DNA from: Laspinema sp. D2d
GTDB taxonomy: Bacteria > Cyanobacteriota > Cyanobacteriia > Cyanobacteriales > Laspinemataceae
Direction of reading: 5' to 3'
NCBI RefSeq assembly: GCF_025370755.1
Contig: NZ_JAMXFC010000032.1
Location: 18,398 to 82,397, forward strand
Length of the DNA stretch: 64,000 bases
This document shows, in pieces, positions 56,688 to 64,000 of the stretch. Within the stretch, counting starts at the first letter, position 1. Every line of letters begins with the position of its first letter. A program made the position numbers and the translations under genes. The notes under the pieces are model-generated. The model had not been told where the DNA came from and made no database searches. It saw nothing but the letters and a program-made list of their open reading frames with translations.

Positions 56688-56711
56688 TAGAGACGCGACG
56701 TCGCGTCTCTA
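56688..56711. repeat. Perfect 24-bp palindrome
   Basis: TAGAGACGCGAC followed directly by its complement, with no loop. It lies between the protease and nucleotidase genes. Palindromes of this kind are common as dispersed intergenic repeats in filamentous cyanobacteria. Confidence 0.75.
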
Positions 56712-56731
56712 TTTGTTTGAAGAGGTTTAAG

Positions 56732-57688
56732 ATGTCATACGAACGGGAAAAACAAGTTGCTATTGATGCGGCGATCGCGGCTGCTAAACTCTGCCAAGCA
56801 GTACGCCAGGAGATTCCGGTGGCGATGGAAAAAATCGATAAAAGCCCGGTAACTGTTGCAGATTATGGGTCTCAAGCGTTGATTTGCAAGGCATTGAATG
56901 CGGCATTTCCCGAAGATGCGATCGTGGGGGAAGAAGATGCGACGGATTTGCGTAGCAATGCCGAACAACTCCAGAAAGTGACCCATCATGTTCAGTCCCT
57001 GGTCCCGGATGCGACGCCGGAACAGGTTGCCGATTGGATTGATTGCGGGAATGGAGATGTCGGGGGCAGATTTTGGACCCTAGACCCGATTGATGGCACC
57101 AAAGGATTTTTGAGGCAGGATCAATATGCCGTGGCGATCGCCTTAATTGAGGATAACGAGGTGAAAGTCGGCGTTATGGCTTGTCCTGCCCTCAAGTTAG
57201 AATCGGGAGAAGAAGGGGCTTTGTTTGTCGCCGTCCGAGGAGAAGGGGCAACCATGCAGGCAATCTCGGGAGGAACTGCGCGATCGCTGCGAGTCGTTGA
57301 CGCTGATGATGTGGAAAATATGCGGTTTGTCGAAAGTGTAGAAGCCAGTCACGGGGACCAATCCAGGCAAAATGCGATCGCCCAAGCAGTTGGATTTACC
57401 GCCGAATCCCTGCGAATGGATTCCCAAGCCAAATATGGAATTGTCGCATCAGGACAAGCAGCATTATATATGCGCCTCCCCTCGCCGAAAACCCCAGATT
57501 ACCGCGAGAATATCTGGGACCATGCCGCCGGGGCGATCGTGGTGGAAGAAGCCGGAGGGCGTGTCACTGATATGCATGGCAATTCTTTACCCTTTGGCAT
57601 GGGTAAAAAAATGGTCAACAATCAAGGGATTGTCGTTAGCAATGGCATCATTCACGACACGGTTCTAAAAGCCTTACAAGATTCATAA
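56732..57688 (+). CDS. 3'(2'),5'-bisphosphate nucleotidase, HAL2 type
   Basis: A 318-residue Mg-dependent, Li-sensitive phosphatase removing the 3'-phosphate of PAP or PAPS, needed when sulfate is assimilated. Metal-site motifs: VGEEDATDL and WTLDPIDGTKGFLR, and IWDHAAGAIVVEEAGGRVTD at the C-terminus. Length fits the HAL2 group. ATG 56732 is chosen; the longer frame begins inside the upstream gene. Confidence 0.9.
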   Translation: MSYEREKQVAIDAAIAAAKLCQAVRQEIPVAMEKIDKSPVTVADYGSQALICKALNAAFPEDAIVGEEDATDLRSNAEQLQKVTHHVQSLVPDATPEQVADWIDCGNGDVGGRFWTLDPIDGTKGFLRQDQYAVAIALIEDNEVKVGVMACPALKLESGEEGALFVAVRGEGATMQAISGGTARSLRVVDADDVENMRFVESVEASHGDQSRQNAIAQAVGFTAESLRMDSQAKYGIVASGQAALYMRLPSPKTPDYRENIWDHAAGAIVVEEAGGRVTDMHGNSLPFGMGKKMVNNQGIVVSNGIIHDTVLKALQDS

Positions 57689-57698
57689 ATTTTCATCA

Positions 57699-57732
57699 GT
57701 TCGTAGTAACCTCTGAAGTGGCTACTACGAAC
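57699..57732. repeat. CTGAAGT-family inverted repeat, copy 3
   Basis: GTTCGTAGTA (57699-57708) pairs with TACTACGAAC (57723-57732) over 10 bases around a 14-base centre ACCTCTGAAGTGGC. It lies between convergent genes and shares GTTCGTAGTAAC with copy 2. Confidence 0.7.
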
Positions 57733-57751
57733 TTTGTCCTGGAATATTCGC

Positions 57752-59347
57752 CTACACTGCCGCCCCTTGTTTCAACGCAACAGCCCCGCGAATTCTTTCC
57801 AATACAAACGCTTTATCTAAATACGAGAGTAAATTCCCCGCTTTCGGACCTCGGGACTTACCCATGAAGGTCAAATAAACCGCCGGGAACGCATTATTCG
57901 GCTTCATGTCTAACCCTTTACTCGTCGAGAAGATAATCGTTTGCAAGGTTTCACCATCCCAACTCTCTGCCACTTCTAAATTCTTGGCTAACTCACCCAA
58001 ATAAGTCACCTGTTCATCAGTCAATTCTTGGACTTGTGCAGGGATTTCGTCAAAATAAAGTACCAGTTTTTCTTCTTCATCGGCATAATCATCTAGCCAT
58101 TTTTGCGCTGACTCAATCCGCTGATGGAGAACCTCCCAATCGGTATCGGTTAGCGGCTGTTCGCAGCGTTTTTGGATTTCTTCTTTGATATCCAAATGAG
58201 GGACTTGCAGCAGAGAAATTAAGGTACTGAAATCAAAGGGTTGATAGGTTTTGACTTCATCGGTGAGTTGAGAATAAAACAGCGGTTGAAGTTCTTTATC
58301 CTGTTTGGGGTCTTCGCCACTTTCCGGGGTAACTCCTTGATATTTCTCAATTAAGGTGTCGTAATCCCGGAACAATCGGGTGGTGGTTTCATAATTTGGG
58401 GCGAAATTAATCACCGATTTCGGTTGGGTTCGCAGCATCAAAAAGCGCAGCAGTTCCGGTGGCAACAATTCAGCGATTTCTTTCGCTGCCGAACCCACTC
58501 CTTTGGAAGAACTCATTTTTGTGCCATTGACTAAAATAAACTCGTAGGGAGAATGGAAGGGCGGATTTTTGTGAAGAACTTTGCGACAAATCGCGTTAGC
58601 AACATCGCGAGAACCGCCTTTTTGAGAATGGTCTTTTCCAGCGAGTTCGATGGTAACACCTACAAGTTGCCATTTGGCAACCCATTCAACTTTCCAGGGG
58701 AGTTTACCGTTGCCATCAAAGGGGGAAATCCAGCCGGAATGTCCGCATCCGTTGACATAGTTGGTGGCGTTGGGTTCGCAGGTATAAAAGACTTCTTTAC
58801 CGTTGTAGTCGGTGACAACGGTGGTGGCAATTTTTCCACAGTTTTCGCAGATAGTGTGGAAGGGATACCAGTTACTCGGGCGATCGGCTTTACTAACTTC
58901 TTTATAAGCTTCCCGAACTAGATGGGAATTTTGCAAGAAGGTATCGATGTAGGGGTTGAGTTGTCCAGTTCGATACAAGTCTCGCAGGTAATAAATTTCC
59001 GGTTTAACCCCTAAGTAATCAAAGACTTCTAGGAATTCTCCCATGAAATATTTAGCATAATCCGTCGCCTTGTCATCGGGAGAGGGGACGTTACACAAGG
59101 GGTAACCCAAAAAGGGGGCAAATTTCTCGCGATCGAGGTAACTAGGAACAGTATCAAGGGCGTCATAATCATCAACGCCATACATAAATTTTACGGGCTT
59201 CCCGGCGTGTTTCAAGGCACGATAAATGACATCATGGATGATTACCCCCCGCAAGGACCCCACATGAACTCGACCCGAAGGGGTTTTTGAATCATTAACG
59301 ATTTGTTCGCCTTGTGCACTTTCCGCAATTTTGTCAGCCCAAAACAT
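57752..59347 (-). CDS. lysS: Class I lysyl-tRNA synthetase (archaeal type)
   Basis: A 531-residue synthetase that charges tRNA-Lys using a Rossmann-fold active site. It has the class I motifs SGRVHVGSLRG (HIGH-like) near residue 24 and KMSSSKG (KMSKS), and lacks class II motifs. A Cys-rich zinc region is present (ICENCGK and CEPNATNYVNGCGH, about 167-203). The C-terminal third is helical. This type is normal in Archaea, alpha-proteobacteria and spirochaetes, whereas cyanobacteria generally have the unrelated class II enzyme. Whether a class II gene also exists elsewhere cannot be seen. Confidence 0.92.
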   Translation of the reverse strand: MFWADKIAESAQGEQIVNDSKTPSGRVHVGSLRGVIIHDVIYRALKHAGKPVKFMYGVDDYDALDTVPSYLDREKFAPFLGYPLCNVPSPDDKATDYAKYFMGEFLEVFDYLGVKPEIYYLRDLYRTGQLNPYIDTFLQNSHLVREAYKEVSKADRPSNWYPFHTICENCGKIATTVVTDYNGKEVFYTCEPNATNYVNGCGHSGWISPFDGNGKLPWKVEWVAKWQLVGVTIELAGKDHSQKGGSRDVANAICRKVLHKNPPFHSPYEFILVNGTKMSSSKGVGSAAKEIAELLPPELLRFLMLRTQPKSVINFAPNYETTTRLFRDYDTLIEKYQGVTPESGEDPKQDKELQPLFYSQLTDEVKTYQPFDFSTLISLLQVPHLDIKEEIQKRCEQPLTDTDWEVLHQRIESAQKWLDDYADEEEKLVLYFDEIPAQVQELTDEQVTYLGELAKNLEVAESWDGETLQTIIFSTSKGLDMKPNNAFPAVYLTFMGKSRGPKAGNLLSYLDKAFVLERIRGAVALKQGAAV

Positions 59348-59535
59348 AGCTCAAATTACAATATGAAAACCTTCCTAGTTTAGCATGAAGACACGTTAAT
59401 CCCAGAAATTTTGGGGCGGTTTGGTGGTGGGGGTGAAATCCGAAGGCGATCGCCGAGTCATCTGCCTTCCCTTGGAGGATGCCCTGCTAAGGGCCAAAAA
59501 CCGGGTTCCTCATCCCTCCTTTGCGGTTACCTCGA

Positions 59536-60336
59536 CTAAAACCGGCGACTAACATATTCCTGAGTCGCCTGCTGTTTGGGATGGTGAAAAATGACTTCGG
59601 TTTTATCATATTCCGATAAATAGCCGATTTTTTCCCCAGTTTCTGTGGTTTTAATATTAAAAAAAACGGTTAAGTCTGAAATGCGAGAGGCTTGCTGCAT
59701 ATTATGGGTGACCAATACAATCGTATAATAATGTTTTAGTTCATACAGCAATTCATCAATGCGGGCGGTGGAAATTGGATCAAGGGCCGAACAGGGTTCA
59801 TCCATCAAAATAATATCCGGTTTCAGCGCTAAGGTTCGGGCGATGCACAAGCGTTGTTGTTGCCCTCCCGATAAGGTTAAGGCACTGCGATATAGGTTAT
59901 TTTTAACTTCATCCCATAAGAAGACTTGCCGTAGGGAATATTCAACACATTCATCAATATCCCCTTGATACCCGTTAATTCGCAACCCCAAGGCGATGTT
60001 GTCATAGATAGATTTAGGAAAAGGATTGGGTTTTTGAAAGACCATTCCGATTTGCCTACGAAGTTCTACGGGATTCAACTTAGAGATTTCCCGATCGCCC
60101 ATGTAAATATTTCCGATTCTTCTAAAATTAGGGCAAAGTTCATTTAAGCGATTAAAACACCGGATTAACGTCGTTTTTCCGCAGCCTGAAGGTCCAATAA
60201 TAGCCGTTATTTTATGGGCATAAATTTCTAAATTGATAGATTCCAAAATTTGGCTTTTATCAAAAAATACCGACAAATTTTGAAGGGTTAAAATTGATGA
60301 GGTATGGGGATATAAATACTCCGATGTCAAATTCAT
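59536..60336 (-). CDS. pstB: Phosphate ABC transporter ATPase PstB (second copy)
   Basis: A 266-residue ATPase with Walker [10 protein letters not shown], signature LSGGQQQRL and Walker [12 protein letters not shown]. It closely matches PstB at 50134. Last gene of the second pst operon, 34 bases after the permease fusion. Confidence 0.93.
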   Translation of the reverse strand: MNLTSEYLYPHTSSILTLQNLSVFFDKSQILESINLEIYAHKITAIIGPSGCGKTTLIRCFNRLNELCPNFRRIGNIYMGDREISKLNPVELRRQIGMVFQKPNPFPKSIYDNIALGLRINGYQGDIDECVEYSLRQVFLWDEVKNNLYRSALTLSGGQQQRLCIARTLALKPDIILMDEPCSALDPISTARIDELLYELKHYYTIVLVTHNMQQASRISDLTVFFNIKTTETGEKIGYLSEYDKTEVIFHHPKQQATQEYVSRRF

Positions 60337-60370
60337 AGTCTTAACTAGAGTTGGGGGAGGGAAGAGAGGG

Positions 60371-62299
60371 CTAGGTTTTACACTTTTCTCGAATCAAAAC
60401 ACCGCAAATATTGAGGATTAATAAAATGCCAACTAAGACTAAAATAGCGGCAGCCGCATTGTTATGAAAGGCAGTTTGAGGACGCAAAATCCAATTGAAA
60501 ATTTGAAAGGGTAAGGCGGTAAATCGGCTATAAACTCCCTGCCAGGAGAAGGGAGGGGCAAAGGAAACAAAGGATAATGCGCCCACAGCAATTAAAGGGG
60601 CAGTTTCTCCGATCGCCCGGGTTAAGGCTAAAAGTGCCCCGGTTAAGGTGGCGGGAAACGCTGCCGGTAACACGATATGCCACAACACCTGAGCACGAGT
60701 CATACCCATAGCATAACCTGCTTGATGTAAACCACCGGGAATACTCCGTAAAGCAGACCGAGTGGTAACAATAAACATGGGTAAAATAATCACAGTGAGG
60801 GTAAGGGCGGCAGAAAGTAAACTCGGCCCCCCAGTCACCGGGGCTAGGAGGCGCACAAATAATTCTAACCCTAATAACCCATACAAAATAGAGGGGACCG
60901 CCGCTAGATTGGCAATATTAATTTCTAAAAACCGATTTAGGGCGGTATTGGCACAATATTCTTCCAGATAAATGGCGGTTCCCATGCCAATGGGTAATGC
61001 AAATAATCCGGTTAATCCTAATAGCCATAAACTCCCCATGAGGGCGGGATAAATTCCGGCTTCTTGAGGGTTGCGGGAGGGAAAGCTGGTGATGAATTGC
61101 CCGGTTAAATGGGGCAATCCTCGCCGTGAGGCATCGAGGAGTAAAAGGGCAACCATTCCTAGAGTAATGGGGATGGCGATCGCACTCAAAATACTAAACC
61201 AGCGGTCCCACACCTGACGCCGAACCAAGGGGGTTTTAAATTCAGCCATTGTCCGGGTTTGTGTCCCCCCCAATCTGGGGGGACTCAGGGCCAATTCTTC
61301 ATCATAGAGGGGGTAAAAATTAGACCCTTCCTCGGCAGGAACTGTCGGAACGATCGCCTCTGTCATCGCAGTTTGATGGCGACGAACTAGCCAATATCCA
61401 AAGCTATTCAATCCCAAGGTAATTAAAAATAACACCATCCCCACGGTGAAAATAGTTTGAAAGGCTAAAGAATTAAACGCAACGGTTCCTAAACTCACCT
61501 GAATAATAAAAGCGGTCATAGTTGCAACTGGAACCAGCGGATTGAGGGTCAATTGAGGCGTTTGTCCCGCTGCGATCGCTGAAATCATAGTTTCTCCCAA
61601 GGCGCGAGAAGCGGCTAACATAAAGGAAGCAATAATGCCGGGAAATGCCATCGGTAAAACAACTTGAGTTAACACTTCTCCCTTAGTCAATCCTAGGGTA
61701 TAACCCGCCTCTCTCAGGGAATGGGGAACACTTTTAATCGCATCTTCACTCAGAGAAGAAATAATCGGAACAATCGCCACTCCCGTGACTAACCCTGCGC
61801 TTAAGGCATTAAATCTCGCTAGTCCTGGAATCAACTGCTGTAAGAGAGGAGTCACCACTAAGAGGGCAAAATAGCCATAAACCACCGTCGGAATTCCCGA
61901 TAATGCTTCTAATAGGGGTTTAACCATTAACCGCAGGCGATCGCTGGCATATTCTGCTAAATAAATCGCGATTAACAGTCCAATCGGCATGGCAAATAAA
62001 CTCGCAATTCCCGTCACCATCAAGGTAGCACTAGCTAAGACTAAAATGCCGAAATGTTGACTGGGAAAAAGCGGCGTCCACTGAGTATCCCTGAAAAAAT
62101 TCCAGAGGGGAACCGTCTGAAAAAAGAGCACTGTTTCATAGACAAACACAGCGGCGATCGCCACGGAAATCGAAATCGGAATCCCCGCAATCATTGCGAG
62201 AATCAGGTGTAAAACCCGTTCTATCCAAGTGAGTCGGTGTAGATTACGCTGCCAAGACTCTCCCTCCGGGAGTCGGGGTTCTAAGGGATGAAACTCCAT
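60371..62299 (-). CDS. pstCA: Fused PstC-PstA phosphate permease
   Basis: A single 642-residue chain carrying both permease halves of the importer. Residues about 1-310 are PstC-like: [16 protein letters not shown], then the coupling loop [28 protein letters not shown]. Residues about 345-642 are PstA-like: the loop [31 protein letters not shown] and [14 protein letters not shown] polar linker (about 311-345, with [19 protein letters not shown]) joins them. Twelve or so spans. No internal stop or frameshift. Confidence 0.93.
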   Translation of the reverse strand: MEFHPLEPRLPEGESWQRNLHRLTWIERVLHLILAMIAGIPISISVAIAAVFVYETVLFFQTVPLWNFFRDTQWTPLFPSQHFGILVLASATLMVTGIASLFAMPIGLLIAIYLAEYASDRLRLMVKPLLEALSGIPTVVYGYFALLVVTPLLQQLIPGLARFNALSAGLVTGVAIVPIISSLSEDAIKSVPHSLREAGYTLGLTKGEVLTQVVLPMAFPGIIASFMLAASRALGETMISAIAAGQTPQLTLNPLVPVATMTAFIIQVSLGTVAFNSLAFQTIFTVGMVLFLITLGLNSFGYWLVRRHQTAMTEAIVPTVPAEEGSNFYPLYDEELALSPPRLGGTQTRTMAEFKTPLVRRQVWDRWFSILSAIAIPITLGMVALLLLDASRRGLPHLTGQFITSFPSRNPQEAGIYPALMGSLWLLGLTGLFALPIGMGTAIYLEEYCANTALNRFLEINIANLAAVPSILYGLLGLELFVRLLAPVTGGPSLLSAALTLTVIILPMFIVTTRSALRSIPGGLHQAGYAMGMTRAQVLWHIVLPAAFPATLTGALLALTRAIGETAPLIAVGALSFVSFAPPFSWQGVYSRFTALPFQIFNWILRPQTAFHNNAAAAILVLVGILLILNICGVLIREKCKT

Positions 62300-62405
62300 A
62301 AAATACCTGAGATATTATCGGATTAAAATGCGATCGCCAGACTGTTGAGGATATCCCACAGGGTTGACCCCCTATCGATTGGAGTTAATTCTAGCGGAAT
62401 TTTCT

Positions 62406-63446
62406 TTAATTTTCCAGGTTCAGGGCCTCATGCAGGTTGATGTCAACGGTTGAACCGGACTTAAAAATTGACCCAACTTTCCCCTCTTGATAGCGGTTTC
62501 TAACTACCGTCATCACCGATTCAGGCAGGGGAACATACCCCACTTCCGAGATTAAATATTGGTGTTCTGGATTCAAATGAAAGTCTACAAATGCTTTCAC
62601 ATCTGGGCGATCGGCCTGGGATTTGTTAATATAGATAAATTCCGGACGAGAAAACGGTTGATAGCTATTATCGGCGATCGTATCCGGACTCGGTGCAATA
62701 CACCCTTTCCCAGAATCAATTTCTACTAATTTTAACTTACTTTGATTTTCCTGATAGTAAGCATAACCAAAAAAGCCTAGACCCTCGGTATCAGCAGCCA
62801 CGCCTTGGACGATGATATTATCATCTTCACTCGCCGTATAATCCCCTCGACTTTGTTGTTCTTGTCCCACTAAAGCAGCGGTAAAATAGTCGTGAGTCCC
62901 TGAATCGGTACCCGGACCAAACAATCGCAGGGGGCGATTGGGAAAGGTCGAACGAATTTGGTTCCATTGGACGATTTTTCCTTCAGCGGCGGGTTCCCAA
63001 ATTCGCTTTAGTTCTTCTACCGTTAGGCATTGAACAAAGTCATTATCCGGATGAACCACCAGGGAAATACCATCAAGGGCAATGGGAACTTCTATATATT
63101 CAATCCCATTTTTTTCGCACAATTCTCGCTCATTTACATCAATTGCCCGAGACGCATTAGAAATATCAATTTCTCCCTGGCAAAATTTCTTAAATCCGCC
63201 ACCGGAACCGGAAATTCCAATGGTAACTCTCACCCCCGGATTCGCTTTCATAAATTCTTCGGCCATTGCCTCAGAGATGGGGAAAACCGTGCTGGAACCA
63301 TCGACGCTCAAATTATTGATATCATTTCGTCCCCCCCGGTTTTGAGCTGATGTTCCTGTCCCCCGACAAGCAGTGAGGCCAAGCAGAATCAAAAGGGTCA
63401 GTGCTGTCCATTTGAGCGGATATTTACCCGGAAATTGATACATCAT
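62406..63446 (-). CDS. PstS/SphX-type phosphate-binding lipoprotein of the second operon
   Basis: A 346-residue lipoprotein ([11 protein letters not shown]) with blocks [35 protein letters not shown] and [13 protein letters not shown]. It is a close paralogue of the arsenic-linked SphX-type gene. It starts the operon PstS-PstCA-PstB. Two adjacent ATGs (63446, 63443) are possible starts. Confidence 0.92.
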   Translation of the reverse strand: MMYQFPGKYPLKWTALTLLILLGLTACRGTGTSAQNRGGRNDINNLSVDGSSTVFPISEAMAEEFMKANPGVRVTIGISGSGGGFKKFCQGEIDISNASRAIDVNERELCEKNGIEYIEVPIALDGISLVVHPDNDFVQCLTVEELKRIWEPAAEGKIVQWNQIRSTFPNRPLRLFGPGTDSGTHDYFTAALVGQEQQSRGDYTASEDDNIIVQGVAADTEGLGFFGYAYYQENQSKLKLVEIDSGKGCIAPSPDTIADNSYQPFSRPEFIYINKSQADRPDVKAFVDFHLNPEHQYLISEVGYVPLPESVMTVVRNRYQEGKVGSIFKSGSTVDINLHEALNLEN

Positions 63447-63621
63447 AAGGGTTTTTTAAAGCTAAATTATAGAAATAAACTCAATCTTATATTTATTATT
63501 TTAATTTTCATTAATTTAGTTAATTTAACTTTCAATTTCTAAAAAACAGGGATGCTTTTAAAAATTGTAATATAAATTAAAAATTTTGACAGTTTTTTTG
63601 AGTTAAACTTGAGAAAACATT

Positions 63622-63649
63622 GGGTAAAGAATAGGTAAAGAAGTTAAAA
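63622..63649 (-). promoter_or_regulatory. Pho-box-like repeats of the second pst operon
   Basis: On the minus strand CTTTACCT (63640-63633) and CTTTACCC (63629-63622) are 11 bases apart, with TTTTAACT before them. It lies about 175 bases from the PstS start. Confidence 0.55.
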
Positions 63650-63682
63650 TGAGGGAAAAGGAGTTGTGAACTAGAGAACGAG

Positions 63683-63722
63683 ATAGCTGTGGGTTATCCG
63701 CTATAGCTGTGGGTTATCCGCT
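63683..63722. repeat. 20-bp perfect tandem duplication
   Basis: Two identical head-to-tail copies of a 20-base unit containing GCTGTGGGTTATCCGCT. No coding role. Confidence 0.85.
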
Positions 63723-63961
63723 AGGGAAAAAAGGGAGAAATTTTGTTCTGGAAAAACTCAAGGATAGCGATCGCACTTTACCCTCCCGCCTTCTGAAAGG
63801 TGGTTATAGAGTGCATTAAAAAAGTGCAACAATGGAGTTGCACCTTCTGTTAACCTCACCCCTTGGCGTAGTGAACCGACGGCAGATTTGGCGTTGCACA
63901 TTTATGGTATGATTACATTGGAAAGGGTTCAATTCCTTCAATTGGGGAGGGGTATAGTCCT

Positions 63962-64000
63962 ATGTTTCAGGTAGTACAGAAGCAATCTGATAGAAATCGT
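63962..64000 (+). CDS. Start of an unidentified gene, cut by the window end
   Basis: An ATG followed by 12 open codons (MFQVVQKQSDRNR). GGGGAGGGG lies about 10-18 bases upstream and an extended -10 about 50 bases upstream. Too short to identify. Confidence 0.35.
   Translation, partial: MFQVVQKQSDRNR

Larger units (their letters stand above)
63447..63961. other. Upstream region of the second pst operon
   Basis: 515 bases: a very AT-rich stretch (63447-63600), Pho-box-like repeats (63622-63649), a 20-base tandem duplication (63683-63722), and an extended -10 (TGGTATGAT, 63905-63913) ahead of a plus-strand gene start. Confidence 0.55.

Overview
The window is chromosomal DNA of a cyanobacterium, most likely a filamentous one of the Oscillatoria type. 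The evidence is the very frequent HIP1 octamer GCGATCGC, photosynthesis genes (ycf3, psbV, a psbV2-type cytochrome, petJ), a XisH/XisI pair, a SphX-type phosphate-binding protein, and several large caspase-clan (CHAT and metacaspase) proteins. I cannot name the species from sequence alone.

Layout. 1-6.7 kb: the end of a GDSL/SGNH hydrolase, nagB, a class I aminotransferase, mntP, two small membrane proteins, and a metal-handling pair (a His-rich lipoprotein and an HMA-domain protein). 6.9-27.1 kb: a protease and chaperone block. It holds a 2,554-residue filamentous-haemagglutinin/CHAT protein, a Tat-signal metacaspase, a TPR-CHAT protein with a signal peptide, a small membrane protein, a 1,571-residue TPR-Hsp70-trypsin fusion and a rhomboid protease. 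27.3-31 kb: petJ, a CBS-GGDEF protein, a psbV2-like gene and psbV. 31.2-43 kb: mainly housekeeping genes (accD, ycf3, gatC, pilD, radC, mazG) with two tRNA-Val genes, an AT-rich three-gene cassette of unknown function, and xisH/xisI. 43-51 kb: one co-directional run of arsenic and phosphate genes, arsR, sphX-like, ACR3, arsC, pstS, pstC, pstA, pstB. 51-59.4 kb: a patatin-like lipase, proA, an M48 protease, a HAL2-type nucleotidase and a class I (archaeal-type) lysyl-tRNA synthetase. 59.5-63.5 kb: a second phosphate transporter whose two permeases are fused in one chain.

How the genes work together. The arsenic/phosphate run links detoxification to import of the chemically similar phosphate ion. 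ArsR-type operators (ATCAA-N6-TTGAT) lie before both the sphX-like gene and ACR3. Pho-box-like repeats lie before both pstS-type operons and the sphX-like gene, so the sphX-like gene appears to answer to both signals. The three caspase-clan proteins of the 7-21 kb block all carry export signals, which sets them apart from the cytoplasmic CHAT effectors usually discussed. The adjacent Hsp70-protease fusion is the most unusual single protein in the window.

Small-scale structure: a palindromic GC-rich repeat occurs four times, each time at a gene end and in the orientation of a terminator. A second dispersed inverted repeat, with a CTGAAGT core, occurs three times between genes.
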